Assembly (NCBI GenBank): GCA_963556065.3
Contig: CAUVYH020000020.1
Coordinates: 29,520-93,519 of the forward strand
Reading direction: 5' to 3'
Source: JBAXTE01 sp963556065
Lineage (GTDB): Bacteria; Bacteroidota; Bacteroidia; Bacteroidales; WCHB1-69
Length of the DNA stretch: 64,000 nucleotides
The notes beneath the pieces are model-generated. The model did not search any database. It was not told the DNA's origin and saw only the letters and a program-made list of their open reading frames with translations. The position numbers and the translations under genes were made by a program. Below, piece after piece: positions 34,995-44,074 of the stretch (position 1 is the stretch's first letter; each line of letters begins with the position of its first letter).

Positions 34995-35135
34995 ATATAT
35001 AGACAAGCAAATATTTCATTATGACAAATATTTTAAAATAGAGACACTTTGGAATTTCATCATGATTCGAAATCTTTTCTTATTCTTTATAAATAGAGTA
35101 TTTGTCTTTAATTAATCACTTACATTTAGTCGTTC

Positions 35136-36350
35136 ATGAACATTTTATTCCTAACGATGTCCAAAATACGTTCCATAGCCCATCGCGGTATTTATACCGA
35201 CCTAATGCGCAAGTTTCGCAACAAAGGACATCAAGTTTACATTGTTTCGCCTTGCGAAAGGAGGGATAAACAGACTACACAAGTTATTGAATCAGGTGGT
35301 ACGCATATTTTAAGTGTCAAGACTCTGAATGTACAGAAAACGAATGTCATAGAAAAAGGACTTGGGCAAGTATCTCTTGAGTTTTTGTATCACCGTGCCA
35401 TCAAGAAACATTTTGCCGGAATAAGGTTCGATCTGATTTTATACTCTACACCCCCAATCACAATTACTAAGGTGATAGAGTCTATCAAACGACAGAATCC
35501 GCAAGCTGTGAGCTATTTGCTGCTAAAAGATATATTTCCGCAGAATGCAGTTGATTTGGGTATGCTTTCTAAGAGTGGCGTGAAAGGTATAATATATAAA
35601 TCATTTCGTAACAAGGAAAAGAAACTGTATGCTCTTTCTGATTATATTGGATGTATGAGTCCGGCCAATGTGAAGTATGTGTTGGAGCATAATCCGGAGA
35701 TTGATTCAGCGAAAGTGGAGATAGCATCCAATTCTATTGAATTGAATATTTCACCTAATAATAGGCAGTATAAAGATCAGACTATACTTGGGAAGTATAA
35801 TCTTCCGGTTGATAAACCGATCTTGATATATGGCGGAAACTTGGGCAAACCTCAGGGAATTCCGTTTCTGATGGAGTGTCTTGATGCAAACAGTCAGCGT
35901 ACAGATTGTCATTTTCTGATCGTTGGTGATGGCGTTGAATACCCTCGACTAGATGCTTGGTATCAAGAAAAACAACCCAAGAACATTACCGTGATGCAAC
36001 GACTACCTAAAGAGGATTACGACCAATTATTGCAAGCTTGTCAAGTCGGGTTAATCTTTCTGGATCACCGCTTTACAATTCCGAACTTCCCATCCAGACT
36101 GCTATCATACTTGGAAAATAGCTTGCCGGTAATTGTAGCTACCGACCCAAACTGTGATCAGGGTTCTATTGCCCAAGAAAATGGGTTTGGTTATTGGTGT
36201 GAGAGCAATGATGTAAATGCCTTTACCTTCTGCATAAATAAGATGTTGTCCAGCAATATCAAACAGATGGGCGAAAAAGGGCACCGATTCCTTTGCGAAA
36301 ACTATATGATTGACAATACACATAATGCTATAATTAAACATTTGAAATAA
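35136..36350 (+). CDS. Glycosyltransferase family 4 protein (possible FucNAc transferase)
   Basis: A 404-residue enzyme. It starts MNILFLTMSKIRSIAHRGIY and contains LILYSTPPITITKVIESIKR and YLLLKDIFPQNAVDLGML, hallmarks of the subgroup of GT4 enzymes next to initiating sugar transferases and FucNAc pathway genes. The donor domain includes LIYGGNLGKPQGIPFLMECL and FIVGDGVEY-like residues. The stop codon overlaps the ATG of the next gene (TAATG), so it is translationally coupled to the initiating transferase and probably adds the second sugar. That the sugar is FucNAc is suggested only by the fnlABC genes upstream. Confidence 0.87.
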   Translation: MNILFLTMSKIRSIAHRGIYTDLMRKFRNKGHQVYIVSPCERRDKQTTQVIESGGTHILSVKTLNVQKTNVIEKGLGQVSLEFLYHRAIKKHFAGIRFDLILYSTPPITITKVIESIKRQNPQAVSYLLLKDIFPQNAVDLGMLSKSGVKGIIYKSFRNKEKKLYALSDYIGCMSPANVKYVLEHNPEIDSAKVEIASNSIELNISPNNRQYKDQTILGKYNLPVDKPILIYGGNLGKPQGIPFLMECLDANSQRTDCHFLIVGDGVEYPRLDAWYQEKQPKNITVMQRLPKEDYDQLLQACQVGLIFLDHRFTIPNFPSRLLSYLENSLPVIVATDPNCDQGSIAQENGFGYWCESNDVNAFTFCINKMLSSNIKQMGEKGHRFLCENYMIDNTHNAIIKHLK

Positions 36351-36961
36351 TGTACAAGCATTTTTTCAAAAGACTATTTGATTTCTGTATTGCACTATTG
36401 ATGCTTATATGTATTGGTTGGTTCCTGATAATAATAGCCGTCTGGCTGCACTTTGCCAACAAAGGTGCCGGTGCTTTTTTCTTTCAGGAACGACCCGGTA
36501 AGAATACGCGGATTTTTAATGTGATCAAGTTTAAGTCAATGACTGATGAGCGTGATGTAGATGGGAAATTACTTCCCAATGACCAGCGTATTACAAAGGT
36601 TGGTCGTTTTGTTCGTAAGACATCCATCGATGAACTACCGCAACTTTTCAACGTATTGAAAGGGGATATGGCATTGATTGGACCGCGACCTTTAATGCCA
36701 CGTTATTTGGCACTTTATAACGCTGAGCAGGCAAGAAGGCATGATGTCCGTCCAGGAATAACAGGATGGGCACAAGTTCATGGCCGAAATAATATTTCAT
36801 GGACCGAAAAATTAAAACTTGATGTCTGGTATGTGGATCACTATTCGATATGGATTGATATTAAAATTGTTTTTCTGACTATTAAAAATGTTCTTGTAGG
36901 AAAAGATACAGATTATCAGGGAGGTAATGTTAACTCAGAAGGATTTAATGGGTATAATTGA
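36350..36961 (+). CDS. Initiating sugar-1-phosphate transferase (PglC-like polyprenol-phosphate glycosyltransferase)
   Basis: A 203-residue protein with one N-terminal re-entrant membrane helix (FDFCIALLMLICIGWFLIII), then the bacterial sugar transferase domain: FQERPGKNTRIFNVIKFKSM, IDELPQLFNVLKGDMALIGP, RPLMPRYLALY and VRPGITGWAQVHGRN. The Asp-Glu pair of the family is seen in TSIDELPQ. It transfers a phospho-sugar (commonly a diamino- or acetamido-dideoxyhexose) to undecaprenyl phosphate, the first step of repeat-unit assembly. This copy is intact, while a second sugar transferase gene at 41178 is broken. It seems the block at 26900-41140 brought its own initiating enzyme. Confidence 0.93.
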   Translation: MYKHFFKRLFDFCIALLMLICIGWFLIIIAVWLHFANKGAGAFFFQERPGKNTRIFNVIKFKSMTDERDVDGKLLPNDQRITKVGRFVRKTSIDELPQLFNVLKGDMALIGPRPLMPRYLALYNAEQARRHDVRPGITGWAQVHGRNNISWTEKLKLDVWYVDHYSIWIDIKIVFLTIKNVLVGKDTDYQGGNVNSEGFNGYN

Positions 36962-36965
36962 GTAT

Positions 36966-38192
36966 ATGAAGAAAAAGATTATGATATTAGCTGGAGGTAA
37001 TGATCAATGTGCCTTGATTGAGGAGTTGAGACGTTATTTCAACGGAAATGTAGAGATTATTCTTGTTGATATGAGTGATAAGGTAAAAGCTATTTCGTAT
37101 GCAGACAAGTTTTTGAGAATTAGCACGATGGATAAAGCAACTGTTTTGTTTGCTGCTCGTGAAGAAAAAATTGATTATATTCTCACTGCTTGCGGCGACC
37201 AACCTTTATCAACAATGGCTTATGTATCAGAGCAATTAGGACTTCCTACTTACCTTTCAGAACAAGAAGTAAAAGATATTACAAATAAACGCTTTATGAA
37301 AGATAAGATGGTAAAGAATGAAATTCCGACGGCAAGACATATTTATATTGATAGGAATTGGAAAGGTGTTGTTCCTGATTTTAAATATCCACTTGTGGTA
37401 AAACCTGTCGACAGTAATGGCTCCAAAGGTGTTAAAAAAGTGTTTAAACCAAGCGAATTGAATTCATCTTTGAGAGAAGCATTTTGTTATTCACTTTCTG
37501 GAGATGTGATAATTGAAGAGTTTAAGAGTGGAGAGGAACTATCTGTGGATGTATATGTTGAAGATACAACGGCTAAGTTACTCTCTATTACTGCTTCAAA
37601 AAAAATTAAAGAAAATACGAAGTCTTTCACTATAATCCAAAGTTATTATCCGGCTTCGGTTAATTACAAAGAAAAACGTGTACTGGAAATAGCTCAACAA
37701 ATAGTAAATGCATGGGGTTTGAAAGATACCCCGTTACTTATACAGATGATTGTGAATGGTGATGATTACAATGTGCTCGAATTTAGTGCACGAATGGGTG
37801 GTGGCTCAAAATATCACCTAATTCAGGTGCTTTCAGGTGTTAACATTATGGAAGTTTATGTGCGTATGTTGATGGGCGAAAAGCCGCATGTGGAACCAAA
37901 AAAACAATGGAATAATGCAATTATGAGCTACGTTTATTGTAACCCTGGAAATTTCTTCTCACTAAGCGGATTCAAGGAACTGAAGGACAACGGAGACATA
38001 TACAGTTACTTTACCTATCGTGCAGCACCATCTAAAATTGAAAAATCGGAAATTAGCAGCGACCGTGTCGCAGGATTTCTTGTTGTGGGAGAAACAGCAG
38101 AAGATGTTCACAAGAAGCTAGCATATGCCAATGCTCATTTGGCAGTACTTGATTGCAATGGGACAGATATTATGAGACACGATTTATTTTAG
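36966..38192 (+). CDS. ATP-grasp ligase of unknown substrate
   Basis: A 408-residue protein starting at the ATG at 36966 (MKKKIMILAGG). The N-terminal preATP-grasp domain reads MILAGGNDQCALIEELRRYF. The central ATP-grasp domain has YPLVVKPVDSNGSKGVKKVF (Gly-rich loop), DVIIEEFKSGEELSVDVYVE and VLEFSARMGGGSKYHLIQVL (metal-binding Glu and Arg). It resembles carbamoyl-phosphate-synthase-like ligases that join a carboxylate to an amine via an acyl phosphate. It heads a tight three-gene set with the opine dehydrogenase (13 bp gap) and the B12 protein (overlap), so a likely substrate is the amino-acid-like product of those enzymes. This is inference. Confidence 0.85.
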   Translation: MKKKIMILAGGNDQCALIEELRRYFNGNVEIILVDMSDKVKAISYADKFLRISTMDKATVLFAAREEKIDYILTACGDQPLSTMAYVSEQLGLPTYLSEQEVKDITNKRFMKDKMVKNEIPTARHIYIDRNWKGVVPDFKYPLVVKPVDSNGSKGVKKVFKPSELNSSLREAFCYSLSGDVIIEEFKSGEELSVDVYVEDTTAKLLSITASKKIKENTKSFTIIQSYYPASVNYKEKRVLEIAQQIVNAWGLKDTPLLIQMIVNGDDYNVLEFSARMGGGSKYHLIQVLSGVNIMEVYVRMLMGEKPHVEPKKQWNNAIMSYVYCNPGNFFSLSGFKELKDNGDIYSYFTYRAAPSKIEKSEISSDRVAGFLVVGETAEDVHKKLAYANAHLAVLDCNGTDIMRHDLF

Positions 38193-38205
38193 AATCATAC
38201 AAAAA

Positions 38206-39282
38206 ATGAAAATTGCAGTAATAGGAGCAGGTAACGGTGGCCAGGCAATAGCAGGTTATCTGTCACTTCAGGGAAATGAAGTCTCTTTATATGACAAAGA
38301 CAAACAGAAAGTTAGAATTCTTAACGGAATTGGAGGAATTCATCTTCATGGTTGTATTGAGGGTTTTGGAAAACTCTCAAATATTACTTTCGACATTGTT
38401 GAAGCAATGAAAGATGCCAAAATTATTATGGTAACTACAATAGCAAATGCACATCAGGATGTTGCCAATTGTATAGCACCCTATTTGGAAGAAGGTCAGG
38501 TAATCATTTTGAATCCCGGTCGTACTTGTGGAGCGTTGGTTTTTAAGGAAGCTTTAAATGAATATGGTTGCAACAAGCGTTACTTTCTTGGTGAAGCACA
38601 GACTTTAGTATATGCTTGTCGAGTAGTAGAAAATGGAACGGTGAACATCATCGGTATTAAGGATGAGGTTCTATTGTCTGGTTTACCCTCCTCTGATACG
38701 GATTACATTCTGAACAAGATAAATCCCATTTATCCATGTTTTAAGAAAGCCACAAATGTACTTCATACAAGTCTTGAGAATATTGGTGCAATTTTTCATC
38801 CTTGCGTATGCCTTTTCAATACAGCTACTATAGAACGTCAGGATCAATTCTGGTTCTATCGTGATATGACTGATCAGGTAGCTCATTTCATAGAGAAGTT
38901 TGATTCTGAGCGCATAGCTGTTGGCAAGGCTTACGGTATTGATCTATTGAGTGTAAAAGAGTGGATTAAGTTTGCATATAAGGACACCATAGGCGAGACT
39001 CTTTGTGAGCGCATGAAGAATAATCCAGCCTATCATGACATCAAAGCTCCTGGAACTATCTTTACCCGTCAACTTATTGAAGATATACCAACAGGGGTTC
39101 TTCCAATAATGGAACTTGGCAAAGTTGCCGGAGTGCAAACTCCTTTACTTGAGTCTATGATCTATATAATTGAAGCTCTTTTAGAAATTGATTTTCATAC
39201 AAACGGGCGTACACTCAGAAACCTTGGTTTAGAGGGCATGAGTAAGAACGAAATCTTTAATTTTATCACAAATGAAGTCTAA
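38206..39282 (+). CDS. NAD(P)-dependent octopine/nopaline dehydrogenase family enzyme
   Basis: A 358-residue enzyme. The N-terminal Rossmann domain starts MKIAVIGAGNGGQAIAGYLS and includes VIILNPGRTCGALVFKEAL, a signature of opine dehydrogenases. The C-terminal helical domain carries LHTSLENIGAIFHPCVCLFN, where the conserved His-Pro is part of the active site in N-(1-D-carboxyalkyl)-amino-acid dehydrogenases. Such enzymes reductively condense the amino group of an amino acid with an alpha-keto acid such as pyruvate to form an opine. Its presence inside a glycosyltransferase cluster is unusual. Opine-type substituents are known on some bacterial O-antigens, so an opine-like decoration of the glycan is a reasonable hypothesis. 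The stop overlaps the next start by 11 bp. Confidence 0.9.
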   Translation: MKIAVIGAGNGGQAIAGYLSLQGNEVSLYDKDKQKVRILNGIGGIHLHGCIEGFGKLSNITFDIVEAMKDAKIIMVTTIANAHQDVANCIAPYLEEGQVIILNPGRTCGALVFKEALNEYGCNKRYFLGEAQTLVYACRVVENGTVNIIGIKDEVLLSGLPSSDTDYILNKINPIYPCFKKATNVLHTSLENIGAIFHPCVCLFNTATIERQDQFWFYRDMTDQVAHFIEKFDSERIAVGKAYGIDLLSVKEWIKFAYKDTIGETLCERMKNNPAYHDIKAPGTIFTRQLIEDIPTGVLPIMELGKVAGVQTPLLESMIYIIEALLEIDFHTNGRTLRNLGLEGMSKNEIFNFITNEV

Positions 39283-41137
39283 AGTAGTTTCTCAAGATGT
39301 ATTTGGATTCGTCAAACCTTTGGTTGACATTCACACTATGGGTATTTATACCATTGTGAATCTTTTGCGTGATTGTGGTTTCAAGGTGGTGGTGGCAAAG
39401 GATGATGTTAATGAAGCCATTGAGAATGTTCAAAAATTAAATAATTACAGCCTCTTAAAAAAATGGATTGTTGACAATCAAATCAACCGTATAGGCTTTA
39501 GTTATCGGTTGGACACACAAAATGGTTGTGATTATTTTATGGCTCTATACATGCATTTGAAGGACGACAATATGCTTGTTGAACAGAATGGTCCTATTAA
39601 AGAGGTTTCTTTTGCTGGATTGCCAGATGCTTGTGATTTTATAAAGGGAAAGACAAATTGTAAAGTTATAGTCTTCCAAGGAAATGAGACTCCTGTCGAA
39701 TCTCTAAAAAGATATGGAGTTCCTGAATACATGTTACCCAACTCAGTAATAAACGACAATGAGTATGATAAAATGCTTATGGACTTTGCCAAACAACTCA
39801 TTGTGGCTGAGAAATGGAAACTTGAACCAGCACAAAATCATTATGACTACAAGGAGTGTGGCAAGGAAGATGACTCATATCTTGCTCGGCTTAGATATGT
39901 AAAAGACAACCACAGTCTGCCTATTATACGCACACACTGTGGCCCTTATAATTCTAATCGCATTGAAGCACTAAAGGAATACAACTCTTGGTGTAAAGAT
40001 TTGGCTCAGTCGAAACTTCTTGACGTGCTTTCTATTGGGAGTTCCCAATTAACACAATCTAACTTTGGAGAAGATTGGGAAGGAAAACCAAATGGCGGTG
40101 GTGTCCCTGTGAACTCAGAGATTGAATATCGCGTGATTCGTGACAATGCCAAACCGATGCTAGTCCGTACATATTCTGGAACAATGAATGTTCCAGAATT
40201 GGCTCATATCCATGAACGAGCATTGAACATTTCCTGGCATGCTCTGTCGTTCTGGTGGTTTAACGAATTAGATGGCCGTGGAAAGAATACTTTATTAGAA
40301 AATCTACGTGAACACTTCGAAGCTGTTCGCTATATTGTAACCACGAAAAAACCAGTTGAGCCAAACGTTCCTCACCATTTTGCCTTCCGTGGGGCAGATG
40401 ATATTACATACATTGTATCTGGATTCCTTGCTGCCAAGGCTATCAAGAAGATGGGTGCTCAACACTTGATTTTGCAGAACATGCTCAATACTCCAAAGCA
40501 TACATGGGGAGTACAGGATTTGGCCAAAGGACGTGTAATGATTAAATTGGTTCGTGAGTTGGAAGATGATTCTTTCAAAGTAAGTCTACAGACTCGTGCA
40601 GGTCTTGACTACTTTGTTCCTAATTTGGAGGAAGCAAAAGTGCAACTGGCAGCTGTTACTTGTATGATGGACGACATAGAACCAGAAAATGAGAATAGTC
40701 CCGAGATCATTCATGTGGTTAGCTATTGCGAAGCCGTTAGGTTAGCAACACCTCCAGTCATTGTGGAAAGTATCAAGATTACGCTTAACGCATTACATTC
40801 TTATAGAGAAGCCCGTAGGATTGGTTCAATACCCAATATCAGGTACGATCGTGATGTTCAGAATCGAACTGATGAATTACTTTATGAAGCACGCCAGGCT
40901 ATTAAATTTCTTGAAGTCAATATTCCTAATTTGTATACTCCAGATGGTTTCTTCTTGGTATTCAATGAAGGATTCTTGCCTGTACCCTATCTGATGGATC
41001 AGAATCACAAGTTCCCGAAGGCAACCATGTGGAAAACAGCCTTTAATAATGGTGGAATACGAGTTGTGGATGAGGATGGTAAGATAATTAATACTGAAGA
41101 CCGCTATCACTATATTATGGATCACATGGATAAATAA
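39272..41137 (+). CDS. B12-binding mutase-like protein in a polysaccharide locus
   Basis: A 621-residue protein. Residues 15-26 read KPLVDIHTMGIY, containing the D19-x-H21-x-x-G24 motif of cobalamin-binding domains that use a histidine ligand. IGFSYRL (about 75) and SFAGLPDA (about 110) fit the S-x-L and G-G positions of that domain. The larger C-terminal part (from about 200) looks like a TIM-barrel mutase partner: GGVPVNSEIEYRVIRDN, HHFAFRGADDITYIVSG, and HLILQNMLNTPKHTWGVQDL, the last resembling the quinolike 'QnmlNtP' stretch of carbon-skeleton mutases such as glutamate mutase epsilon. No radical-SAM cysteine motif is present. It is coupled to the opine dehydrogenase and probably rearranges an amino acid or acid substrate for it. 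The reaction is unknown. Confidence 0.78.
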   Translation: MKSKVVSQDVFGFVKPLVDIHTMGIYTIVNLLRDCGFKVVVAKDDVNEAIENVQKLNNYSLLKKWIVDNQINRIGFSYRLDTQNGCDYFMALYMHLKDDNMLVEQNGPIKEVSFAGLPDACDFIKGKTNCKVIVFQGNETPVESLKRYGVPEYMLPNSVINDNEYDKMLMDFAKQLIVAEKWKLEPAQNHYDYKECGKEDDSYLARLRYVKDNHSLPIIRTHCGPYNSNRIEALKEYNSWCKDLAQSKLLDVLSIGSSQLTQSNFGEDWEGKPNGGGVPVNSEIEYRVIRDNAKPMLVRTYSGTMNVPELAHIHERALNISWHALSFWWFNELDGRGKNTLLENLREHFEAVRYIVTTKKPVEPNVPHHFAFRGADDITYIVSGFLAAKAIKKMGAQHLILQNMLNTPKHTWGVQDLAKGRVMIKLVRELEDDSFKVSLQTRAGLDYFVPNLEEAKVQLAAVTCMMDDIEPENENSPEIIHVVSYCEAVRLATPPVIVESIKITLNALHSYREARRIGSIPNIRYDRDVQNRTDELLYEARQAIKFLEVNIPNLYTPDGFFLVFNEGFLPVPYLMDQNHKFPKATMWKTAFNNGGIRVVDEDGKIINTEDRYHYIMDHMDK

Positions 41138-41177
41138 TTAACAGATTAATTCACTTTTTATTTCTCAAACATTTAAT

Positions 41178-41775
41178 ATGATTACAAAATATTTTTTTGA
41201 TTTTACAGCTGCCTTGTTGGGTTTGCTTGTTTCGTGGCCTTTATTTCTGGTCATTGCAATTTTTATAAAGATTAAAATGCCGGGCTCGGTATTTTTGCAA
41301 AAAAGAAGTTAGCCAACATGGCAAGCTTTTCATCATGATAAAGCTGCAAACCATGAAAACAAATCATGTAGGGGGGACACTATTTCGGTAAAAAGTGAAA
41401 GCAGAATCCCCCCGCTAGGTGCTGTAATGCGTAAATACAAATTATGAGTTACCCGCCCTTTGGAATGTATTAAAAGGTAATATGAGTTTCGTTGGATCAC
41501 GCCCCGATGTTCCCGGGTATGCTGATAAACTCCGGGGAGAAGCAGCCCAAATATTAAAACTTAAACCAGGGATTACTGGTCCGGCAAGTCTAAAGTATCG
41601 GAATGAAGAAGAATTACTGGCTACAGTAGATGATCCACAAAAATACAATGATGAAGTGATCTATCCCGATAAAGTGCGAATCAATCTTAAATATTTAAAT
41701 AATCAAAGTCTTTGGCTTGACTTGCGAATCATCTTTTGCACAATTCTAAACAAGGACTTACAGAATTTCTATTAA
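41178..41775 (+). pseudogene. Broken initiating sugar transferase (PglC/WcaJ-like)
   Basis: Pieces of one gene are spread over all three frames. Frame one gives MITKYFFDFTAALLGLLVSW to FLQKRS then stop. The next gives VSQHGKLFIMIKLQTMKTNH then stop. The next gives TISVKSESRIPPLGAVMRKY then stop. The last gives PALWNVLKGNMSFVGSRPDV onward to LQNFY and the stop at 41775. Placed end to end they form a complete sugar transferase of about 195 residues. At least three single-base changes separate the pieces, too many for one sequencing error. It directly abuts the aminotransferase gene, so it is probably the resident initiating enzyme made redundant by the intact copy at 36350. Confidence 0.9.
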
Positions 41776-42915
41776 ATGACTAACAAAAAAATATGGCTAT
41801 CATTAGCCACCATGTCGGGCCGCGAGCAGGAATTTATACGCGAGGCATTCGACAGCAACTGGGTAGTACCCCTGGGTCCTAATGTAGATGGTTTCGAACA
41901 GGACCTTTTTTCTTTTTTAGGAGGTAACCATTCGATTGTTGCCTTAAGTGCAGGTACAGCAGCATTGCATTTAGCCTTAATTCAACTGGGGGTAAAAGCA
42001 GGTGATGAAGTCATTTGCCAATCATTTACCTTTGCGGCCTCTGCTAACCCGATTACCTATTTGGGAGCTCTTCCGGTATTTATCGACAGTGAAAGCGACA
42101 CCTGGAACATGAGCCCTCAACTGTTGGAAGAAGCCATTCAGGATCGGTTTGCCCAAACAGGGAAATACCCCAAGGCCATTATCCCAGTTCACTTGTATGG
42201 AATGCCTGCCAAAATGGATGAGATACTTGCGATTGCCCGTAAATATTCTATTCCGGTTCTGGAAGATGCAGCCGAAGCCTTAGGTTCGGAATACAAAGGC
42301 AGAAAATGCGGAACAATGGGCGAATTTGGTGTTCTTTCATTCAATGGTAATAAAATGATTACAACCTCGGGGGGTGGCGCTTTGGTTTGCAAAACCAAAG
42401 AAGAAGCAGCCAAAACCAAATTTTATGCCACACAGGCCAGGGATAATGCCCCTCATTACCAGCATACAGAAATTGGCTACAATTATCGCATGAGTAATAT
42501 CTGTGCAGGCATTGGGCGCGGACAAATGACTGTTTTGGAAAGCCACATAGCCCGTCGTCGGGAAATTCATGAGTTCTATAAAAGCAAGCTTTCCGGATTA
42601 AAGGGCATTACTGTATTCGATAAGCCTTCACCCGATTTTAACGCAAATTTCTGGTTAACCTGCATTTTAGTCATTCCCGACGAAGCTGGTTTCACCAGGG
42701 AAGATGTGCGTTTGGCAATGGAAGCAGCCAACATCGAAACAAGACCTTTGTGGAAACCCATGCATTTGCAACCTGTATTTGCACAATCTCCTTTCTACGG
42801 CACAACTATTTCAGAAAATCTTTTCAACAAGGGTTTATGCCTGCCTTCGGGTTCTGGTTTAACCAACGAAGATATTCAACGGGTTGTGGACACCTTGATT
42901 AGTCTGACCAAATAA
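41776..42915 (+). CDS. PLP-dependent sugar aminotransferase (DegT/DnrJ/EryC1/StrS family, PglE-like)
   Basis: A 379-residue enzyme. Signatures include AGTAALHLALIQLGVKAGDE, SFTFAASANPITYLGALPVF, EDAAEALGSEYKGRKCGTMG, and FNGNKMITTSGGGA with the PLP lysine at about residue 193. The sequence is close to aminotransferases that convert UDP-4-keto-6-deoxy-GlcNAc to the 4-amino sugar (PglE/WbpE-like) in the bacillosamine pathway. A matching 4,6-dehydratase (PglF-like) is encoded at 47322, but no acetyltransferase (PglD-like) is visible in the window. It starts immediately after the broken sugar transferase, whose original partner in initiating glycan assembly it may have been. Confidence 0.9.
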   Translation: MTNKKIWLSLATMSGREQEFIREAFDSNWVVPLGPNVDGFEQDLFSFLGGNHSIVALSAGTAALHLALIQLGVKAGDEVICQSFTFAASANPITYLGALPVFIDSESDTWNMSPQLLEEAIQDRFAQTGKYPKAIIPVHLYGMPAKMDEILAIARKYSIPVLEDAAEALGSEYKGRKCGTMGEFGVLSFNGNKMITTSGGGALVCKTKEEAAKTKFYATQARDNAPHYQHTEIGYNYRMSNICAGIGRGQMTVLESHIARRREIHEFYKSKLSGLKGITVFDKPSPDFNANFWLTCILVIPDEAGFTREDVRLAMEAANIETRPLWKPMHLQPVFAQSPFYGTTISENLFNKGLCLPSGSGLTNEDIQRVVDTLISLTK

Positions 42916-43074
42916 TACATAAGAGAATAGCCAGTTCCAGTTTTTACCCCTCTTTTGCAGGTAAAGACAGGTCAAAGCTTGCAAAGAAACGGGTAAGTAA
43001 GTTTAACCAAGAGAAATGCTACCTCGAGTCCTTATTTTACTTTTTTTTAAAATCTTGCACTTCTCAAACCAACT

Positions 43075-44073
43075 ATGATCATAGAAACCTATTCATATCC
43101 CAGGGCCGCATTAATCGGAAATCCCTCGGACGGGTACTTTGGAAAAACCATTGCCTTTGTATTCAGTAACTTTCAGGCCAAAGTTCAGTTGTATCACACT
43201 CCTGAATTAGAAATTATCCCTGAAAAAATGGATGTGGATAAATTCAATGACATTGAAGACCTGGCTAAGCGAGTTGATAGCAATGGGTATTATGGCGGAT
43301 TACGCTTAATAAAAGCTGCTATAAAAGTCTTTTACTACTATTGCAAAAACAATTCAATCCAAATAGATAATCGGAATTTCACGATAAGGTATAATTCGAC
43401 CATTCCATTACGTTTAGGATTAGCTGGTTCATCAGCGATTATTACTGCTTGTTTTAAAGCATTAATGTCTTTTTACGGAATAGAAATTTCGAAACCCGTA
43501 TTGGCTAACCTGGTACTAAGCGTTGAAAACAAAGAGCTAAGTATTGCCGCTGGATTACAAGACCGGGTAGCCCAGGCGTATGAGACGCCAGTTTTCATGA
43601 ATTTTGCCAAAGAAATTATGGACAAGCAAGGATATGGAGAATATGAGCCATTACCGGTAAATCATTTTCCAAACTTGTACATTGCATTCCGAAGAAATTT
43701 ATCGGAAGGGACAGAAGTACTTCACAACAGTTTACGCGCCAGGTACAACATTGGAGAAAAAGCTGTTCTGGACGCCATGCTTGAATGGTCGCAACTGACA
43801 GAACAATTCAAATTAGCATTAAATAACAAAGACTTTAATACCATGTCGCAGCTTATCAACCGCAATTTTGATTTAAGGCGAAGTTTGGTTCACATTGAAC
43901 CTGGGAATATTGAAATGGTTGAATTGGCTCGTGCTGTTGGAGCTTCAGCAAAATTCACCGGATCAGGCGGCGCAATTATTGGTACTTATACCGATGAGGC
44001 TATGTTTGAAATGTTAAAGACCAAACTTAACCATTACGAAATAGAAATTATTAAACCAGAAATCGTTCATTAA
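43075..44073 (+). CDS. GHMP-family sugar kinase (glucuronokinase-like)
   Basis: A 332-residue kinase. MIIETYSYPRAALIGNPSDG contains the N-terminal strand and the GNPSD motif. The ATP-binding loop is IPLRLGLAGSSAIITACFKA (P-x3-G-L-x-G-S-S-A), and the C-terminal motif is GASAKFTGSGGAIIGTY. This form is closest to glucuronokinase-type enzymes that phosphorylate a sugar at C1. It ends one base before galU, strongly implying a salvage pair: kinase makes the sugar-1-phosphate and the uridylyltransferase activates it. Sugar specificity (glucuronate or galacturonate are candidates) is inferred from family resemblance only. Confidence 0.85.
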   Translation: MIIETYSYPRAALIGNPSDGYFGKTIAFVFSNFQAKVQLYHTPELEIIPEKMDVDKFNDIEDLAKRVDSNGYYGGLRLIKAAIKVFYYYCKNNSIQIDNRNFTIRYNSTIPLRLGLAGSSAIITACFKALMSFYGIEISKPVLANLVLSVENKELSIAAGLQDRVAQAYETPVFMNFAKEIMDKQGYGEYEPLPVNHFPNLYIAFRRNLSEGTEVLHNSLRARYNIGEKAVLDAMLEWSQLTEQFKLALNNKDFNTMSQLINRNFDLRRSLVHIEPGNIEMVELARAVGASAKFTGSGGAIIGTYTDEAMFEMLKTKLNHYEIEIIKPEIVH

Positions 44074-44074
44074 T

